NCBI GenBank assembly: GCA_965284645.1 | Contig: OZ260106.1 | Coordinates: 2,542,001-2,606,000 of the forward strand | Length of the DNA: 64,000 bases | Direction of reading: 5' to 3' | Source: JAIBAJ01 sp965284645 | Lineage (GTDB): Bacteria > Bacteroidota > Bacteroidia > JAIBAJ01 | Shown here: positions 1-9,263 of the stretch, piece by piece | Numbering within the stretch: position 1 is the first letter of the stretch | How the letters are laid out: the number at the start of each line of letters is the position of its first letter | Program-made: the position numbers and the translations under genes | The notes under the pieces: generated by a model | What the model was told of the DNA's origin: nothing | The model's input: the letters and a program-made list of their open reading frames with translations, nothing else | Databases searched by the model: none

Positions 1-477
1 TTGCCCATTGTTCATGCTGGCTACTTGCTTTACAAGGTCGGTTGCATATTCGTTCCCGTCAGGTTCTGGAATAAAGGCCGGTTCGTTTTTTATGGAATCG
101 CCTCGCAAAGCCAATACATTATCAATACCTAGAAAGTTCAAATCGATCAAAGCATTTTCGGTTTCTTCCTTACTAAATCCACCGCAAATGATATGAGGTA
201 CAGGATCCACCTGGTATTTATTCATTAAAGCCGCACAAATTCCTACTGTACCCGGACGTTTTTTTACGGATTTCTTTAGCAATGAACCATCGGGGCGTTT
301 TTTGAAAACATATTCTTCCCTATGATAGGTTACATCAATAAAGGAAGGCTTAAATTCCATTAAAGGGTCAATGCCTTCAAAAATGGATTTAATGCTTTGC
401 CCTTTAAGCGGAGGAAGAATTTCAATGGAAAAAAGAGTCTTGTTTTTTGATCTTTTGAGATGTTCCGTAACTTTCAT
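1..477 (-). CDS. metF: Methylenetetrahydrofolate reductase, N-terminal part (cut by window edge)
   Basis: Reduces 5,10-methylene-THF to 5-methyl-THF for methionine synthesis in the cytoplasm. The 159 visible codons read MKVTEHLKRSKNKTLFSIEI and continue with the MetF/MTHFR TIM-barrel signatures SIEILPP (substrate and FAD-site Glu), FIDVTYH, HIICGG and LALRGD. The frame stays open to base 1, so the gene runs off the left edge. The start at 477 is the first ATG after a TAnnTTTG promoter motif that lies only 6 nt upstream. Family assignment is from remembered motifs and is firm; the C-terminal half cannot be judged. Confidence 0.93.
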   Translation of the reverse strand, partial: MKVTEHLKRSKNKTLFSIEILPPLKGQSIKSIFEGIDPLMEFKPSFIDVTYHREEYVFKKRPDGSLLKKSVKKRPGTVGICAALMNKYQVDPVPHIICGGFSKEETENALIDLNFLGIDNVLALRGDSIKNEPAFIPEPDGNEYATDLVKQVASMNNGQ

Positions 478-483
478 AGACTG

Positions 484-491
484 CAAAAATA
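484..491 (-). promoter_or_regulatory. Promoter -7 element of metF (TATTTTTG)
   Basis: Matches the Bacteroidota -7 consensus TAnnTTTG on the minus strand. It ends 6 nt before the metF ATG, so transcription would begin at or next to the start codon. It also lies in the T-rich tail of the terminator for the neighbouring gene, so terminator tail and promoter overlap. Confidence 0.55.
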
Positions 492-492
492 A

Positions 493-519
493 AAAAGCCG
501 CCCTTTTGAGACGGCTTTT
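493..519 (-). terminator. Rho-independent terminator of the small T9SS gene
   Basis: AAAAGCCG pairs with CGGCTTTT around an 11-nt loop. On the minus strand it is followed by TTTTTTATTTTT. It lies 18 nt after the stop of the gene at 537-893. Confidence 0.85.
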
Positions 520-536
520 CAATAAAATATATTCTT

Positions 537-893
537 TTAATGGGTTACCATTACACGCAATGGGTTAGAAGTATTACCTTCTCCATCGGTTACAACAATG
601 GTATAGATACCTGGGAAAAATTCGTTAACATCAATTACGTTATTGCTTTTGCCCGTTCCATCGGTATCGTTTCCTTCACGACTCATTACCAATTTACCCA
701 AAACGTCATACATTTTGATTTTAACCCCCAAATTGGAATAGGAAGAGGTTACATTCACATAAACCCTGTCAGAGGCTGGATTTGGGTAGGACGAAACAGT
801 AGGTTGCATGCTATTTCCCCCAACAACTTCCGAATTGGAAGCCATGGTTAAAGTGGAAATCAGAACAGCGAAAGAGAGTAGAATAGTTCTCAT
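537..893 (-). CDS. Very small secreted protein made almost only of a T9SS type A sorting domain
   Basis: 118 residues: a Sec signal peptide (about 1-18, hydrophobic, ending near TMASN), a linker of roughly 12 residues, then a T9SS type A C-terminal domain. The domain shows YPNPASDRVYV, then IKMYDVLGKLV and FFPGIYTIVV. Such domains normally sit at the end of much larger cargo; here there is no room for a separate cargo domain. It has its own promoter (917-924) and terminator (493-519), so it looks like an intact monocistronic gene and not a fragment. The role is unknown; it could be a surface protein in its own right. Confidence 0.8.
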   Translation of the reverse strand: MRTILLSFAVLISTLTMASNSEVVGGNSMQPTVSSYPNPASDRVYVNVTSSYSNLGVKIKMYDVLGKLVMSREGNDTDGTGKSNNVIDVNEFFPGIYTIVVTDGEGNTSNPLRVMVTH

Positions 894-916
894 GGTACAA
901 ACGATGAAACTTTCAT

Positions 917-924
917 CAAAGTTA
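917..924 (-). promoter_or_regulatory. Promoter -7 element (TAACTTTG) of the small T9SS gene
   Basis: Exact TAnnTTTG match on the minus strand, 23 nt upstream of the ATG at 893. Confidence 0.55.
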
Positions 925-1080
925 AAAAGCTTTTTCGAATAAAAAAAGGTCTATGAAAAAAATATTCAAACAAAAAACGAAAATAATTTCTATTCTAGAC
1001 ACTTCTTTGGGTCTTAACGTACTGATTTGAAAAGGGTTATAATAGAATAGCCAAAAGATAAAGAATTGTTAAAATAGTTT

Positions 1081-2025
1081 TTATTGCATCAAGCCTCTTC
1101 CTGCTTTTTTTATTTTCTTTTCTTGATTAAGTGTTTTTAAAATTTTATCCAAAACCCCGTTGATAAAGGTTTTGCTTTGGGCGGTGCTGTATTCTTTTGA
1201 AATTTCAATATATTCATTCATTGAAACATTCACCGGGATAGATGGGAAGTTTAAAAATTCACAAACAGCCATTTCCATTAGCAACATATCCATTTGTGCC
1301 AATCGTTCCGTCTCCCAGTTTGGAGTGTAGCTCGAAATTAATGCTTCGTATTCCTGTTTATGAAGGATAGTGAATCGGAAAAGTTCCAAAACAAACTTAC
1401 GATCATCCTCTTCATCTTTATACAGCGGTAATAGCCTTTGTTTGGAAGGTGCAATGCCGATTTCCCATGATTTTAGTGTTTTTAATACCAAATAGGCCAC
1501 ATGGTCCAAATCGTTTAAGAAATAGATGTTTTGCTCTTCCAAGAAAAAAGAAAGGGTGGGTTCGTTGGCAATAAACTCCTTGAATACATAGCAAAAGAAC
1601 TCAATAGACTGACTATCGTCCATGGCCTTAATGTAGGCTTGGTAACGTTCGCTACCCCTTACATTTTGGTAAATCTTATGCAATAAATCAGTTTCAGTTC
1701 GGGTATTGATTTTAAGCCTGGCCAATTCCTTTTGAAGTTCTTGGCTTTCTAAAAGTGTTTTGGCAATGGAATTGTTAAGAAACCAAGTATTGGGCGTTAA
1801 ATCCTCCGAGGTTGCCAATTGTTTCTTTTTTCCTTCTTCCAAACGTTCCGAAGTATAATAAATTAGGTCGGACGTTATGCTTAATAAAATGAGGTAAAGT
1901 TCATAAAATTTGGACAGATTGCGGTTGAGTTCTACTTCTCCGGACCGCAAATCAGTATTGCCGGATGAAAAAAACGCATAAAGCGCCTGCATTGCTTTTA
2001 TTCGTAAAATCCTTCGGTTGAGCAT
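1081..2025 (-). CDS. nusB: Transcription antitermination protein NusB (long Bacteroidota form)
   Basis: NusB binds boxA RNA with S10 (NusE) and takes part in rRNA antitermination. The C-terminal third carries the NusB fold signature (ERLAQMDMLLMEMAVCEF, then IPVNVSMNEYIEISKEYST and FINGVLDKI). The protein is about 314 residues, roughly twice the E. coli length, because of the N-terminal helical extension common in Bacteroidota. I start it at MLNRRILRIKAMQALYAFF (ATG at 2025), the usual beginning of this form; an in-frame ATG 18 codons upstream adds a sequence not seen in the family. It is divergent from the PBP gene at 2194. Confidence 0.9.
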   Translation of the reverse strand: MLNRRILRIKAMQALYAFFSSGNTDLRSGEVELNRNLSKFYELYLILLSITSDLIYYTSERLEEGKKKQLATSEDLTPNTWFLNNSIAKTLLESQELQKELARLKINTRTETDLLHKIYQNVRGSERYQAYIKAMDDSQSIEFFCYVFKEFIANEPTLSFFLEEQNIYFLNDLDHVAYLVLKTLKSWEIGIAPSKQRLLPLYKDEEDDRKFVLELFRFTILHKQEYEALISSYTPNWETERLAQMDMLLMEMAVCEFLNFPSIPVNVSMNEYIEISKEYSTAQSKTFINGVLDKILKTLNQEKKIKKAGRGLMQ

Positions 2026-2193
2026 GGCTTTAAAATGGGGTGCAAAGAAAGCAAGAAAAAGGGCTGGATTGAATAGCAAGGGCTTATTTCTTTTTTTACC
2101 TTAATTTTCTTCTTTCTGCGATTTCTAGAAATTCTACCACCTCTTTCAATTTTCTGCCCTTCGCTTCGTTTTTATTAAGAAATTCGCATCCTG

Positions 2194-4458
2194 ATGGAGC
2201 AAAAGGAAAAGTTCAGAAAATACCGCAAATACCTCTGGTGGGCCGCCATTTCCCCACTGATTCTTATCGTTTTTATCATGTCCTTGATTAGTTTGGGCGT
2301 GTTTGGGGACGTACCCGATATTGAGGAAATTGAAAATCCACGCAGCAATTTGGCCTCGGAAGTAATATCTAGTGATACTAAATTGCTTGGTACTTATTTC
2401 GTCGAAAACCGCAGTCAAGTTGATTACAAATCGCTATCACCCCATTTGGTGCATGCCTTGGTAGCTACCGAAGATGAACGATTTTACGACCATAGTGGAA
2501 TTGATGCTATGGCCTTGAGCCGTGTTTTGTTTAAAACGGTTTTATTGTTTCAAAAAAATTCAGGTGGAGGTAGTACCATCACTCAACAAACAGCCAAAAT
2601 GTTGTTTGATACCCGCGAATCGCTTTCAGGAGGAATAATCGTAAGGAAATTGGCGGAATGGATGATAGCTGTTAAGCTCGAACGCCACTACACAAAAGAG
2701 GAAATCCTCGCCATGTACCTGAACCGTTTTGATTTTATAAACGGAGCAGTAGGTGTTAAAATGGCCTCCTCTGTTTATTTTAATACCTCTCCCGATAGCC
2801 TTCGAATCGAACAAGCAGCTTTGTTAGTTGGTATGGCAAAAAATCCAGCCCTCTTCAATCCTGTTCGCCGTCCCGATACAACCATGCACCGCAGAAATGT
2901 GGTTCTTGGTCAAATGCTTGCCAACGATTTAATTACCCAAGCACAATTTGATAGCTTAAAAACCTTGCCCATTGGATTGCAATTCAAAAGTGTAGACCAT
3001 AATCAAGGTTTAGCAACCTATTTCCGCGAATACCTCCGAACCTTTATGTTGGATTGGTGCAAACATCACCTCAAACCGGATGGTAAAAAGTATGATTTGT
3101 ACCGAGATGGTCTTAAAATTTATACAACCATCGATAGCCGTATGCAACGCCATGCCGAAACTGCGGTAACCGAACATTTGAGTAAACTCCAAGATGAATT
3201 TTTTGCTCATTGGAAGGACAAACCCAATGCTCCGTTTTTTAATATGAATCAGGCCGATGTGGATAAGTTGATGCGGGTTAGTATGAAACGTTCCGAACGC
3301 TACATGAACATGAAAGAGGCCGGAATGAGCGAGGCAGAAATTACAAGGGAATTCAATAAGAAAATAAAAATGCGTGTTTTCTCCTGGAAAGGAAAAGGTG
3401 AATTCGATACACTTATGAGTCCAATGGACAGTATGCATTATTACAAGTACTTCCTGCAAACAGGCTTGATGAGTATGGATCCAACAACCGGCTATGTGAA
3501 AGCTTGGGTAGGAGGTATCAACTATAAGCATTTTAAATACGATCATGTTAAAACTGGTCGCAGGCAGGTCGGATCAACCTTCAAACCTTTTGTATATGCG
3601 GTTGCCATGCAAGAAGGTTATTCACCTTGTTACAGGGTGCCAAATATCCCAGTAACCTTTGTTCAAGAAGATGGAACTACTTGGTCGCCCTCCAACGCCG
3701 ATGATAAGCACAATGGTGAAATGGTTAGCTTGAAATTTGCCTTGGCTAATTCGATAAACTATATTTCGGCATGGGTTATTAAGCAATTTAGACCCCAAGC
3801 TGTGGTAGATTTGGTGAAAAAAATGGGTATTACAACTGAAATTGAACCTGTTCCTTCTATTTGCCTAGGTACACCCGATATTTCAGTTTTTGAAATGGTT
3901 GGGGCCAATTCTACTTTTGTAAATAAAGGCGTTTGGACTGAACCTACTTTCATCACCCGAATTGAAGATAAGAATGGAAACGTAATTCAAGAGTTCTCAC
4001 CTGAAACAAAAGATGCTTTGGATGAAAATACGGCCTATGCCACCTTAAGTTTGATGGAAGGCGTGGTGCAGTTTGGAACTGGAGCGCGTATTCGAAACCG
4101 TTTTAAAATCCCTTATCCTGTGGCAGGTAAAACCGGAACTACTCAAAACAATTCCGATGGTTGGTTTATGGGTTTAACTCCCGATCTTGTATCCGGAGTT
4201 TGGGTGGGTTGCGAAGACCGAAGTGTCCATTTCCGTAGCACTTTCCTAGGACAAGGTGCCAATACCGCCCTGCCTATTTGGGGATTGTATATGCAAAAGG
4301 TATATGCCGATTCTACTATAAAAATTTCGCGCGGTGCCTTCGAATCTCCAAAAGGACAGTTTAAAATTGAATTGGATTGCAAAAAATTCGATGCTGAAAA
4401 TAATTTTAAACAAAGCGAGTACGACGATAGCAGCAATGACGAAGGATCGGGTTGGTAA
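2194..4458 (+). CDS. mrcA: Bifunctional penicillin-binding protein 1A (glycosyltransferase plus transpeptidase)
   Basis: Class A PBP of 754 residues that polymerises and cross-links peptidoglycan in the periplasm. A single membrane anchor lies at about 13-36. The GT51 domain shows TEDERFYDHSGID (catalytic Glu93) and GGGSTITQQTAKMLF (about 124-138). The transpeptidase domain has all three active-site boxes: SxxK at Ser461-Lys464 (GSTFKPF), SxN at Ser520-Asn522, and KTG at 646-648 followed by DGWFMG. The stop codon is 11 nt before the ruvC ATG, so the two are probably co-transcribed. The tail is acidic and Ser/Asp-rich. Confidence 0.95.
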   Translation: MEQKEKFRKYRKYLWWAAISPLILIVFIMSLISLGVFGDVPDIEEIENPRSNLASEVISSDTKLLGTYFVENRSQVDYKSLSPHLVHALVATEDERFYDHSGIDAMALSRVLFKTVLLFQKNSGGGSTITQQTAKMLFDTRESLSGGIIVRKLAEWMIAVKLERHYTKEEILAMYLNRFDFINGAVGVKMASSVYFNTSPDSLRIEQAALLVGMAKNPALFNPVRRPDTTMHRRNVVLGQMLANDLITQAQFDSLKTLPIGLQFKSVDHNQGLATYFREYLRTFMLDWCKHHLKPDGKKYDLYRDGLKIYTTIDSRMQRHAETAVTEHLSKLQDEFFAHWKDKPNAPFFNMNQADVDKLMRVSMKRSERYMNMKEAGMSEAEITREFNKKIKMRVFSWKGKGEFDTLMSPMDSMHYYKYFLQTGLMSMDPTTGYVKAWVGGINYKHFKYDHVKTGRRQVGSTFKPFVYAVAMQEGYSPCYRVPNIPVTFVQEDGTTWSPSNADDKHNGEMVSLKFALANSINYISAWVIKQFRPQAVVDLVKKMGITTEIEPVPSICLGTPDISVFEMVGANSTFVNKGVWTEPTFITRIEDKNGNVIQEFSPETKDALDENTAYATLSLMEGVVQFGTGARIRNRFKIPYPVAGKTGTTQNNSDGWFMGLTPDLVSGVWVGCEDRSVHFRSTFLGQGANTALPIWGLYMQKVYADSTIKISRGAFESPKGQFKIELDCKKFDAENNFKQSEYDDSSNDEGSGW

Positions 4459-4469
4459 CTAAACTTGAA

Positions 4470-5033
4470 ATGAATATCCAAAAGGAAAGGGTAATCTTGG
4501 GTATTGACCCAGGTACCAATATTATGGGTTACGGACTCATCTTGGTTCAAGGACAAAAAATGACCTTGCTGGCCATGGGTATTCTGCAATTGAACAAATA
4601 TGAAGACCATTTTGTTCGCCTGAAAAAAATTTACGACCGCACCCTAAGTTTGATCGACGAATACAAACCGGATGAATTGGCCATTGAAGCGCCCTTTTTT
4701 GGTAAAAATATTCAAAGTATGCTTAAATTGGGTAGAGCACAAGGCACAGCTATTTCTGCTGCATTAAGTCGAAGTATGCCCATTTATGAATACGAACCTA
4801 GGAAAATTAAACAAAGTATTACCGGTAATGGGAATTCAAGCAAGGAACAAGTAGCGGCTATGCTTATGACTTTGCTGCATTTTAAAGAAATTCCTGATAA
4901 TTTAGATGCCACCGATGGATTGGCTGCTGCTGTTTGCCATTTCTTTCAAAACAAGGTCAACACAGGAACAAAAGGGCATTCGGGTTGGAAGGCCTTTTTA
5001 TCCGATAATCCTTCCCGAATAGTAAAAAAGTAA
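4470..5033 (+). CDS. ruvC: Crossover junction endodeoxyribonuclease RuvC
   Basis: Holliday-junction resolvase of 187 residues. The acidic metal-binding residues are in place: Asp13 in GIDPGT, Glu73 in AIEAPFFGKN, and Asp146/Asp149 in LDATDGLAAAVCH. I use the ATG at 4470; a TTG six codons upstream would overlap the PBP stop and adds nothing typical of the family. It follows the PBP gene by 11 nt. No ruvA or ruvB is nearby, as is usual in this phylum. A family A repeat begins 32 nt after its stop. Confidence 0.94.
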   Translation: MNIQKERVILGIDPGTNIMGYGLILVQGQKMTLLAMGILQLNKYEDHFVRLKKIYDRTLSLIDEYKPDELAIEAPFFGKNIQSMLKLGRAQGTAISAALSRSMPIYEYEPRKIKQSITGNGNSSKEQVAAMLMTLLHFKEIPDNLDATDGLAAAVCHFFQNKVNTGTKGHSGWKAFLSDNPSRIVKK

Positions 5034-5065
5034 AACCTTTACTTGAGGAATAAAATGAAGGATGT

Positions 5066-5206
5066 GGCGGGCCCCTTTTCGCCAAAACCTTTCACCAATA
5101 ATTTGAGTGTGGCAAAGGCGAAAAGGTCACGTTATCGGCTGTAGTCCTCGCAGCCTTCCGCGAAGCTCCAGTCTGCTGTGGGCTACTTGCCTCTACCGTT
5201 GCCCGA
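5066..5206 (+). repeat. Family A structured interspersed repeat, copy 1
   Basis: Begins GGCGGGCCCC and ends near TTGCCCGA. Helix 1: CCTTTTCGCC (5074-5083) pairs perfectly with GGCGAAAAGG (5117-5126). Helix 2: CGCAGC pairs with GCTGTG just after the conserved GTCCTCG. It lies 32 nt behind ruvC in the same orientation. Confidence 0.8.
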
Positions 5207-5252
5207 TTGGCAGCAGTGAAGTATTGAGCATTTTGCAATTTATCCAACTAAA

Positions 5253-5413
5253 CCCAAATTAATCAATAGGAGGATTTATTAATCCGAACTACTTGATTTA
5301 GTTGGGTTTACCCCTCCCGAAGAAATTTCGGGATAGCAGTTGTTATCAATTTGGCCATACAAATTGATTTACAACTGGTTAATCGTTTATGCATTTCTAA
5401 TGCGTAATCTGGG
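5253..5413 (+). repeat. Family B MITE-like repeat, copy 1 (161 bp)
   Basis: Starts CCCAAATTAATC and ends GCGTAATCTGGG, so CCCAAATTA and TAATCTGGG form imperfect terminal inverted repeats. Four successive hairpins lie inside. Flanks CTAAA and CTTAA resemble a decayed 5-bp target duplication (one mismatch). It follows family A copy 1 by 46 bp. Confidence 0.85.
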
Positions 5414-5505
5414 CTTAATCAAAAGGAGGATTTTATAATCCAAACTACCCAGTCAACAAATTACAAATCGTTTATGCCTTTCAATGCCTAATCTAGGTTG
5501 AACTC
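5414..5505 (+). repeat. Decayed partial family B copy
   Basis: Directly abuts copy 1. It keeps TTAATCAAAAGGAGGATT at the 5' side and TTTATGCCTTTCAATGCC then TAATCTAGGTT at the 3' side, but the middle hairpins are missing. Confidence 0.6.
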
Positions 5506-5523
5506 ATTTGATTCTCCAGCCGC

Positions 5524-5559
5524 AAAAAAAAAGGAATAGACAAAAATCTATTCCTTTTT
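5524..5559 (-). terminator. Terminator of the enoyl-CoA hydratase gene
   Basis: On the minus strand AAAAAGGAATAGA pairs with TCTATTCCTTTTT around a 6-nt loop and runs into a long T tract. It lies 28 nt beyond the stop at 5588. Confidence 0.88.
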
Positions 5560-5587
5560 CCAATGGGACTATGAACTGGTATTTTCC

Positions 5588-6367
5588 TTAATTCCCTTTG
5601 AAATTGGCAGCTCGTTTTTCTAAAAAGGCAGTGGCTCCTTCCTGAAAATCCTCGGTCGCACAGCAATCTCCAAAGCGATCCACCTCGAATTGAAAGCCAT
5701 CCACGCCATCTGTATAATACGCATTGGCGCAAGCAATCACTTGGGTAATGGCAACCGGCGCTTTCGTGGCGATTTTCTTTAAAATTTCAGTAGCTTTATT
5801 CAGTAACTCTTCCTGAGCTACCACATAATTAACCAATCCTAAACGTAAAGCTTCTTCGGCGCCAATCATATCAGCGGTCATTAATAATTCCAAAGCTTTT
5901 CCTTTTCCAATTAATTGAATGAGGCGTTGCGTACCGCCATATCCGGGAATTAATCCCAAATTCACTTCGGGTTGTCCAAATTTAGCATTTGGCGCGGCCA
6001 CTCTAACATGGCAACTCATGGCCAATTCGCAGCCTCCACCTAATGCAAATCCATTTACAGCGGCGATAACCGGTTTTGGAGAATCTTCAATTTTTTTAAA
6101 AATAGCCTGTCCTCGCGCTGCCAAACGAATGCCATTGGTAACATCCAAACCTTTGAATTCGGAAATGTCTGCTCCAGCAACAAATGATTTTGGTCCGGCT
6201 CCAGTTATAATGACGCTTTTAATATCAGAATTATTATAAACCTCATCAAATGCTGTATTTAGGTCAGATAGCACTTCATAATTAAGGGCATTCAGTTTGT
6301 CAGGACGATTGATGGTAATTAAAAAAATACCTTCGTTGAGTTGGGTGGTTATTTGTGTGTAGGCCAT
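5588..6367 (-). CDS. Enoyl-CoA hydratase/isomerase (crotonase family)
   Basis: Cytoplasmic crotonase of 259 residues, probably hydrating short-chain enoyl-CoA in fatty-acid or butanoate metabolism. It shows the CoA-binding stretch FVAGADISEF (about 62-71), the oxyanion-hole segment GFALGGGCELAMSC and both catalytic glutamates of true hydratases (Glu114 in CELAM, Glu134 in GQPEVNLGLIPGYGGTQRL). The start at 6367 gives MAYTQITTQLNEG, typical of the family; an upstream in-frame ATG would add 30 atypical residues over the promoter region. It is divergent from the esterase gene. The exact substrate cannot be told from sequence. Confidence 0.9.
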   Translation of the reverse strand: MAYTQITTQLNEGIFLITINRPDKLNALNYEVLSDLNTAFDEVYNNSDIKSVIITGAGPKSFVAGADISEFKGLDVTNGIRLAARGQAIFKKIEDSPKPVIAAVNGFALGGGCELAMSCHVRVAAPNAKFGQPEVNLGLIPGYGGTQRLIQLIGKGKALELLMTADMIGAEEALRLGLVNYVVAQEELLNKATEILKKIATKAPVAITQVIACANAYYTDGVDGFQFEVDRFGDCCATEDFQEGATAFLEKRAANFKGN

Positions 6368-6465
6368 AGTTTTTTTGAATGGAACAAAAATAGAATGAAA
6401 AGGCTTTGTTAAGCGAAAATCTGAAAAACCAGATTCCTTGTCCCCCAGATTAACCAAACTAAACC

Positions 6466-6473
6466 TACATTTG
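6466..6473 (+). promoter_or_regulatory. Promoter -7 element (TACATTTG) of the esterase gene
   Basis: Exact TAnnTTTG match ending 7 nt before the ATG at 6481, so a leaderless transcript is likely. Confidence 0.6.
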
Positions 6474-6480
6474 CTCGGTC

Positions 6481-7440
6481 ATGCGAATTACTTTAACCTT
6501 TTTGATTGTTTTCCTTTCTCGCTTTGCCTTTGCCCATAATTTAACTGAAATCGATAACTTCGGTTCCAACCCGGGCAACCTGAAAATGTACTATTACCGC
6601 CCAGCGAATTTAGATTCAACCAAAGAAATTCCAATGGTGATCGTGTTGCATGGCTGTTTACAAAGTGCCGAGGCAGTTTCAGAAATTTCAGGTTGGAACA
6701 AATTGGCCGATTTAAATGGCTTTTGTATCCTTTACCCTCAACAAAAATACACCAATAATTACAGTGGTTGTTTTGATTGGTTCAAGAAAAAGGATGTTTC
6801 AAAGGGGAGGGGAGAAGTGGCTTCGATAAAGGAAATGCTGGATTTTATGGTGAATAACAAAGGGGTAGATAAAAAGCAAGTATTTGTTACTGGCCTTTCT
6901 GCAGGAGCCGCCATGGCAGTAGCTTTAATGGCCTGTTATCCCGAAAGTATTCAAGCCGGGGCCATTTTTGCAGGCGGTCCTTATAAAGTGGCCAAATCAG
7001 CCTTTCAAGCCATGTTTGTGCTATGGATTCCACCCAATAAATCGCCCAAACGCTGGGCAAAAAGGGTGATGCAACAAAATCCGGGTTATGCTGGTCCTTA
7101 CCCGCGTATCATTGCTGTGCACGGTCGATTGGATTATGCTGTCAACTTTCACCACAGTTGGGAATTGATTCAACAATGGTCCTTCCTACACCATACCGAT
7201 CCAAAGCCCGATAAAATTGAAGATGGGTTCGCCAAAGTAAAGGATGTTTGCCGATTGGGATTCAATGACGCTACCGGTAAGGAAGTGATGGTTTTCTATA
7301 AAATTAAAAACTTAAGTCATGCCTTGGCTATTGATCCCGGAAACCAATCCAATCAGGGTGGAAAAGAAGCAGCCTTCGCGGTAGATAAGAATTTTCATTC
7401 CACATTTTGGGTGGCAAAGGATTTTGGCTTGATTCGGTAG
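6481..7440 (+). CDS. Secreted PHB-depolymerase-family esterase (LpqC/Esterase_phb type)
   Basis: Alpha/beta-hydrolase of 319 residues with a signal peptide (1-18, ending FAFA). HGCLQSAEA supplies the oxyanion region, and the nucleophile Ser140 sits in GLSAGAAMA. A likely Asp is in VHGRLDYAV (about 219) and a His in LSHALAIDPG (about 283). The family acts on polyhydroxyalkanoate or feruloyl/acetyl esters; the substrate here is not determinable. Close paralogues often carry a T9SS domain, but this one ends without it, so periplasmic location is likely. Confidence 0.85.
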   Translation: MRITLTFLIVFLSRFAFAHNLTEIDNFGSNPGNLKMYYYRPANLDSTKEIPMVIVLHGCLQSAEAVSEISGWNKLADLNGFCILYPQQKYTNNYSGCFDWFKKKDVSKGRGEVASIKEMLDFMVNNKGVDKKQVFVTGLSAGAAMAVALMACYPESIQAGAIFAGGPYKVAKSAFQAMFVLWIPPNKSPKRWAKRVMQQNPGYAGPYPRIIAVHGRLDYAVNFHHSWELIQQWSFLHHTDPKPDKIEDGFAKVKDVCRLGFNDATGKEVMVFYKIKNLSHALAIDPGNQSNQGGKEAAFAVDKNFHSTFWVAKDFGLIR

Positions 7441-7555
7441 GTTTTTAATGGCTTGAAAATGAGTCAATTGTAATTTTTATTTTCAAAAAGATTGCTTGGA
7501 GATATGGAATTTATTCGGTGTTGCATCTCAATAACAAATACAACACACGACAGCA

Positions 7556-9247
7556 ATGAAAAAATTATTCTTACTTCCAGCCCTAGCCATCGGATTGCTA
7601 CCTAGCTTAAATCTGAAAGCCGCTAACAAATCAGTTCCAACCAAGGTAGATAAAGTTACCATTTTTCTACAAGGAGCACAAATTTATCATGCCGAAGAGG
7701 TAACTATTCCTACCGGCACCACTGAGTTTGTGTTTAATGGTGTTTCTCCTTATTTGGATCCTTCTACTTTGTTTTCCAGCGGTCGTGGTAATTTCCTTAT
7801 TTTGGATACCCGTTTCAATACGCGTTATCCGGAAGAGATTTTGGCAACAGAATCCAATCCTTTGGAAGTAAAATACCAAAACCAAATTGATCTTAAAAAC
7901 GATAGCATTGCCGACATAGGTTATGAATTAAAAATTCTGGAAGCTAAAAAAAGGAATTTGGTGAATGAAAAGAACTTTTTGGAAGGCAACAGACTGATTA
8001 AAGGAGAAACAAAAAGGGATACGCTCAATTTGGTGAAAGATGCTCTAGAATATTACCGATCCAGAATGGGGAATATTGACCAAGAATGGGTAAAGGCCAC
8101 ACGGGAAGAAGACCGTTTGAACAAGAAAAAAAGGGGAATAGAAGCCCGGCTGAATGACCTTGTTGCATTGGTAGAGAAAGTAAGAGGTGGTCAACCTACC
8201 GATGAGTCAAAACCAAGCTATGAAGTGATTGTTACGGTATCAGCCGACGCCGCACAAACAGGAACCATTGAATTTAATTACTATACCCAACAGGCCTCCT
8301 GGTCAGCTGAATACGATCTTAAGGCAACTGCTGCATCCTCTGCCATTCAATTAGTACAAAAAGCTAAAATTTATCAGAATACAGGCATGGATTGGAAAAA
8401 TGTGAACATTACCCTTTCCACCGGAAATCCTAGGCTTTCAAACACTCGACCTTACCTTAACCCTGTTTATTTATATGGTCAAATGTTGGCAACCCAAGAG
8501 GCCGTGGATATCTCAACCACTGGAAGGGCAGATGATTTTAATGAATCACTGTTTTCATCTCGTACAAAATCGATAGCCGATCTAAAAAAACCAGTTGCAG
8601 GAACAGCAGCCAATGTTACACAAGTTACGGTTAATCCAATTTTAGTTGAATATGCGATTGATGCCAAATATTCAATCCCAGCTGATAATCAACAACATAC
8701 CGTGGTTGTAGGCAAAAAGGATTTGGATACTAAGTTTGAATACTATTCGGTTCCAAAATTGGACAAAGATGCGTTCTTGCAAGCCAGACTTACCAATTGG
8801 GAGGAACTAAACTTAGTTGCCGGTGCTGCCAAAATCTATTTTGATGGTTCCTTTATTGGAAATTCTTCCATCAATCCTGATATAGCTGTGGATACCCTAA
8901 ACCTTGATATGGGACGTGATAGAAGTTTGGTGATTGACCGTAAGAAAATCAAAGAGAAAACCAAAGAAAAGTTTTTTGACGAGAAAAGAGAATTGACTCG
9001 TTCCTATACCATAACCGTTCGAAATACGAAGAACCTCCCAATTACCCTGCAATTGCAAGATCAGATGCCATTATCGAACAATAAAGATATTGTGGTGGAA
9101 GCCATTGAATTGGATGGCGGAAAAGCCGATGAATACTCCGGAATTGTTAGTTGGGATTTGAAATTAAAACCCAAAGAAACCAAGGTGATCAAATTTACAT
9201 ATTCTGTAAAAGCACCTAAACAGATACAATTGGTGAATCTGCCTTAA
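7556..9247 (+). CDS. DUF4139 domain protein (MuiA-like), exported
   Basis: 563 residues with a signal peptide (about 1-22, ending LKAA). The N-terminal DUF4140-like segment reads VDKVTIFLQGAQIYHAEEV; a charged coiled-coil stretch follows (about 115-215) and then the DUF4139 beta-rich region from about 220 to the end (ASWSAEYDLKA, then DWKNVNITLSTGNP). The family is named after a mucoidy inhibitor, but its molecular function is not established. It is monocistronic, with a strong terminator directly behind. Confidence 0.85.
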   Translation: MKKLFLLPALAIGLLPSLNLKAANKSVPTKVDKVTIFLQGAQIYHAEEVTIPTGTTEFVFNGVSPYLDPSTLFSSGRGNFLILDTRFNTRYPEEILATESNPLEVKYQNQIDLKNDSIADIGYELKILEAKKRNLVNEKNFLEGNRLIKGETKRDTLNLVKDALEYYRSRMGNIDQEWVKATREEDRLNKKKRGIEARLNDLVALVEKVRGGQPTDESKPSYEVIVTVSADAAQTGTIEFNYYTQQASWSAEYDLKATAASSAIQLVQKAKIYQNTGMDWKNVNITLSTGNPRLSNTRPYLNPVYLYGQMLATQEAVDISTTGRADDFNESLFSSRTKSIADLKKPVAGTAANVTQVTVNPILVEYAIDAKYSIPADNQQHTVVVGKKDLDTKFEYYSVPKLDKDAFLQARLTNWEELNLVAGAAKIYFDGSFIGNSSINPDIAVDTLNLDMGRDRSLVIDRKKIKEKTKEKFFDEKRELTRSYTITVRNTKNLPITLQLQDQMPLSNNKDIVVEAIELDGGKADEYSGIVSWDLKLKPKETKVIKFTYSVKAPKQIQLVNLP

Positions 9248-9263
9248 TCGGTTTTATTCCTCC

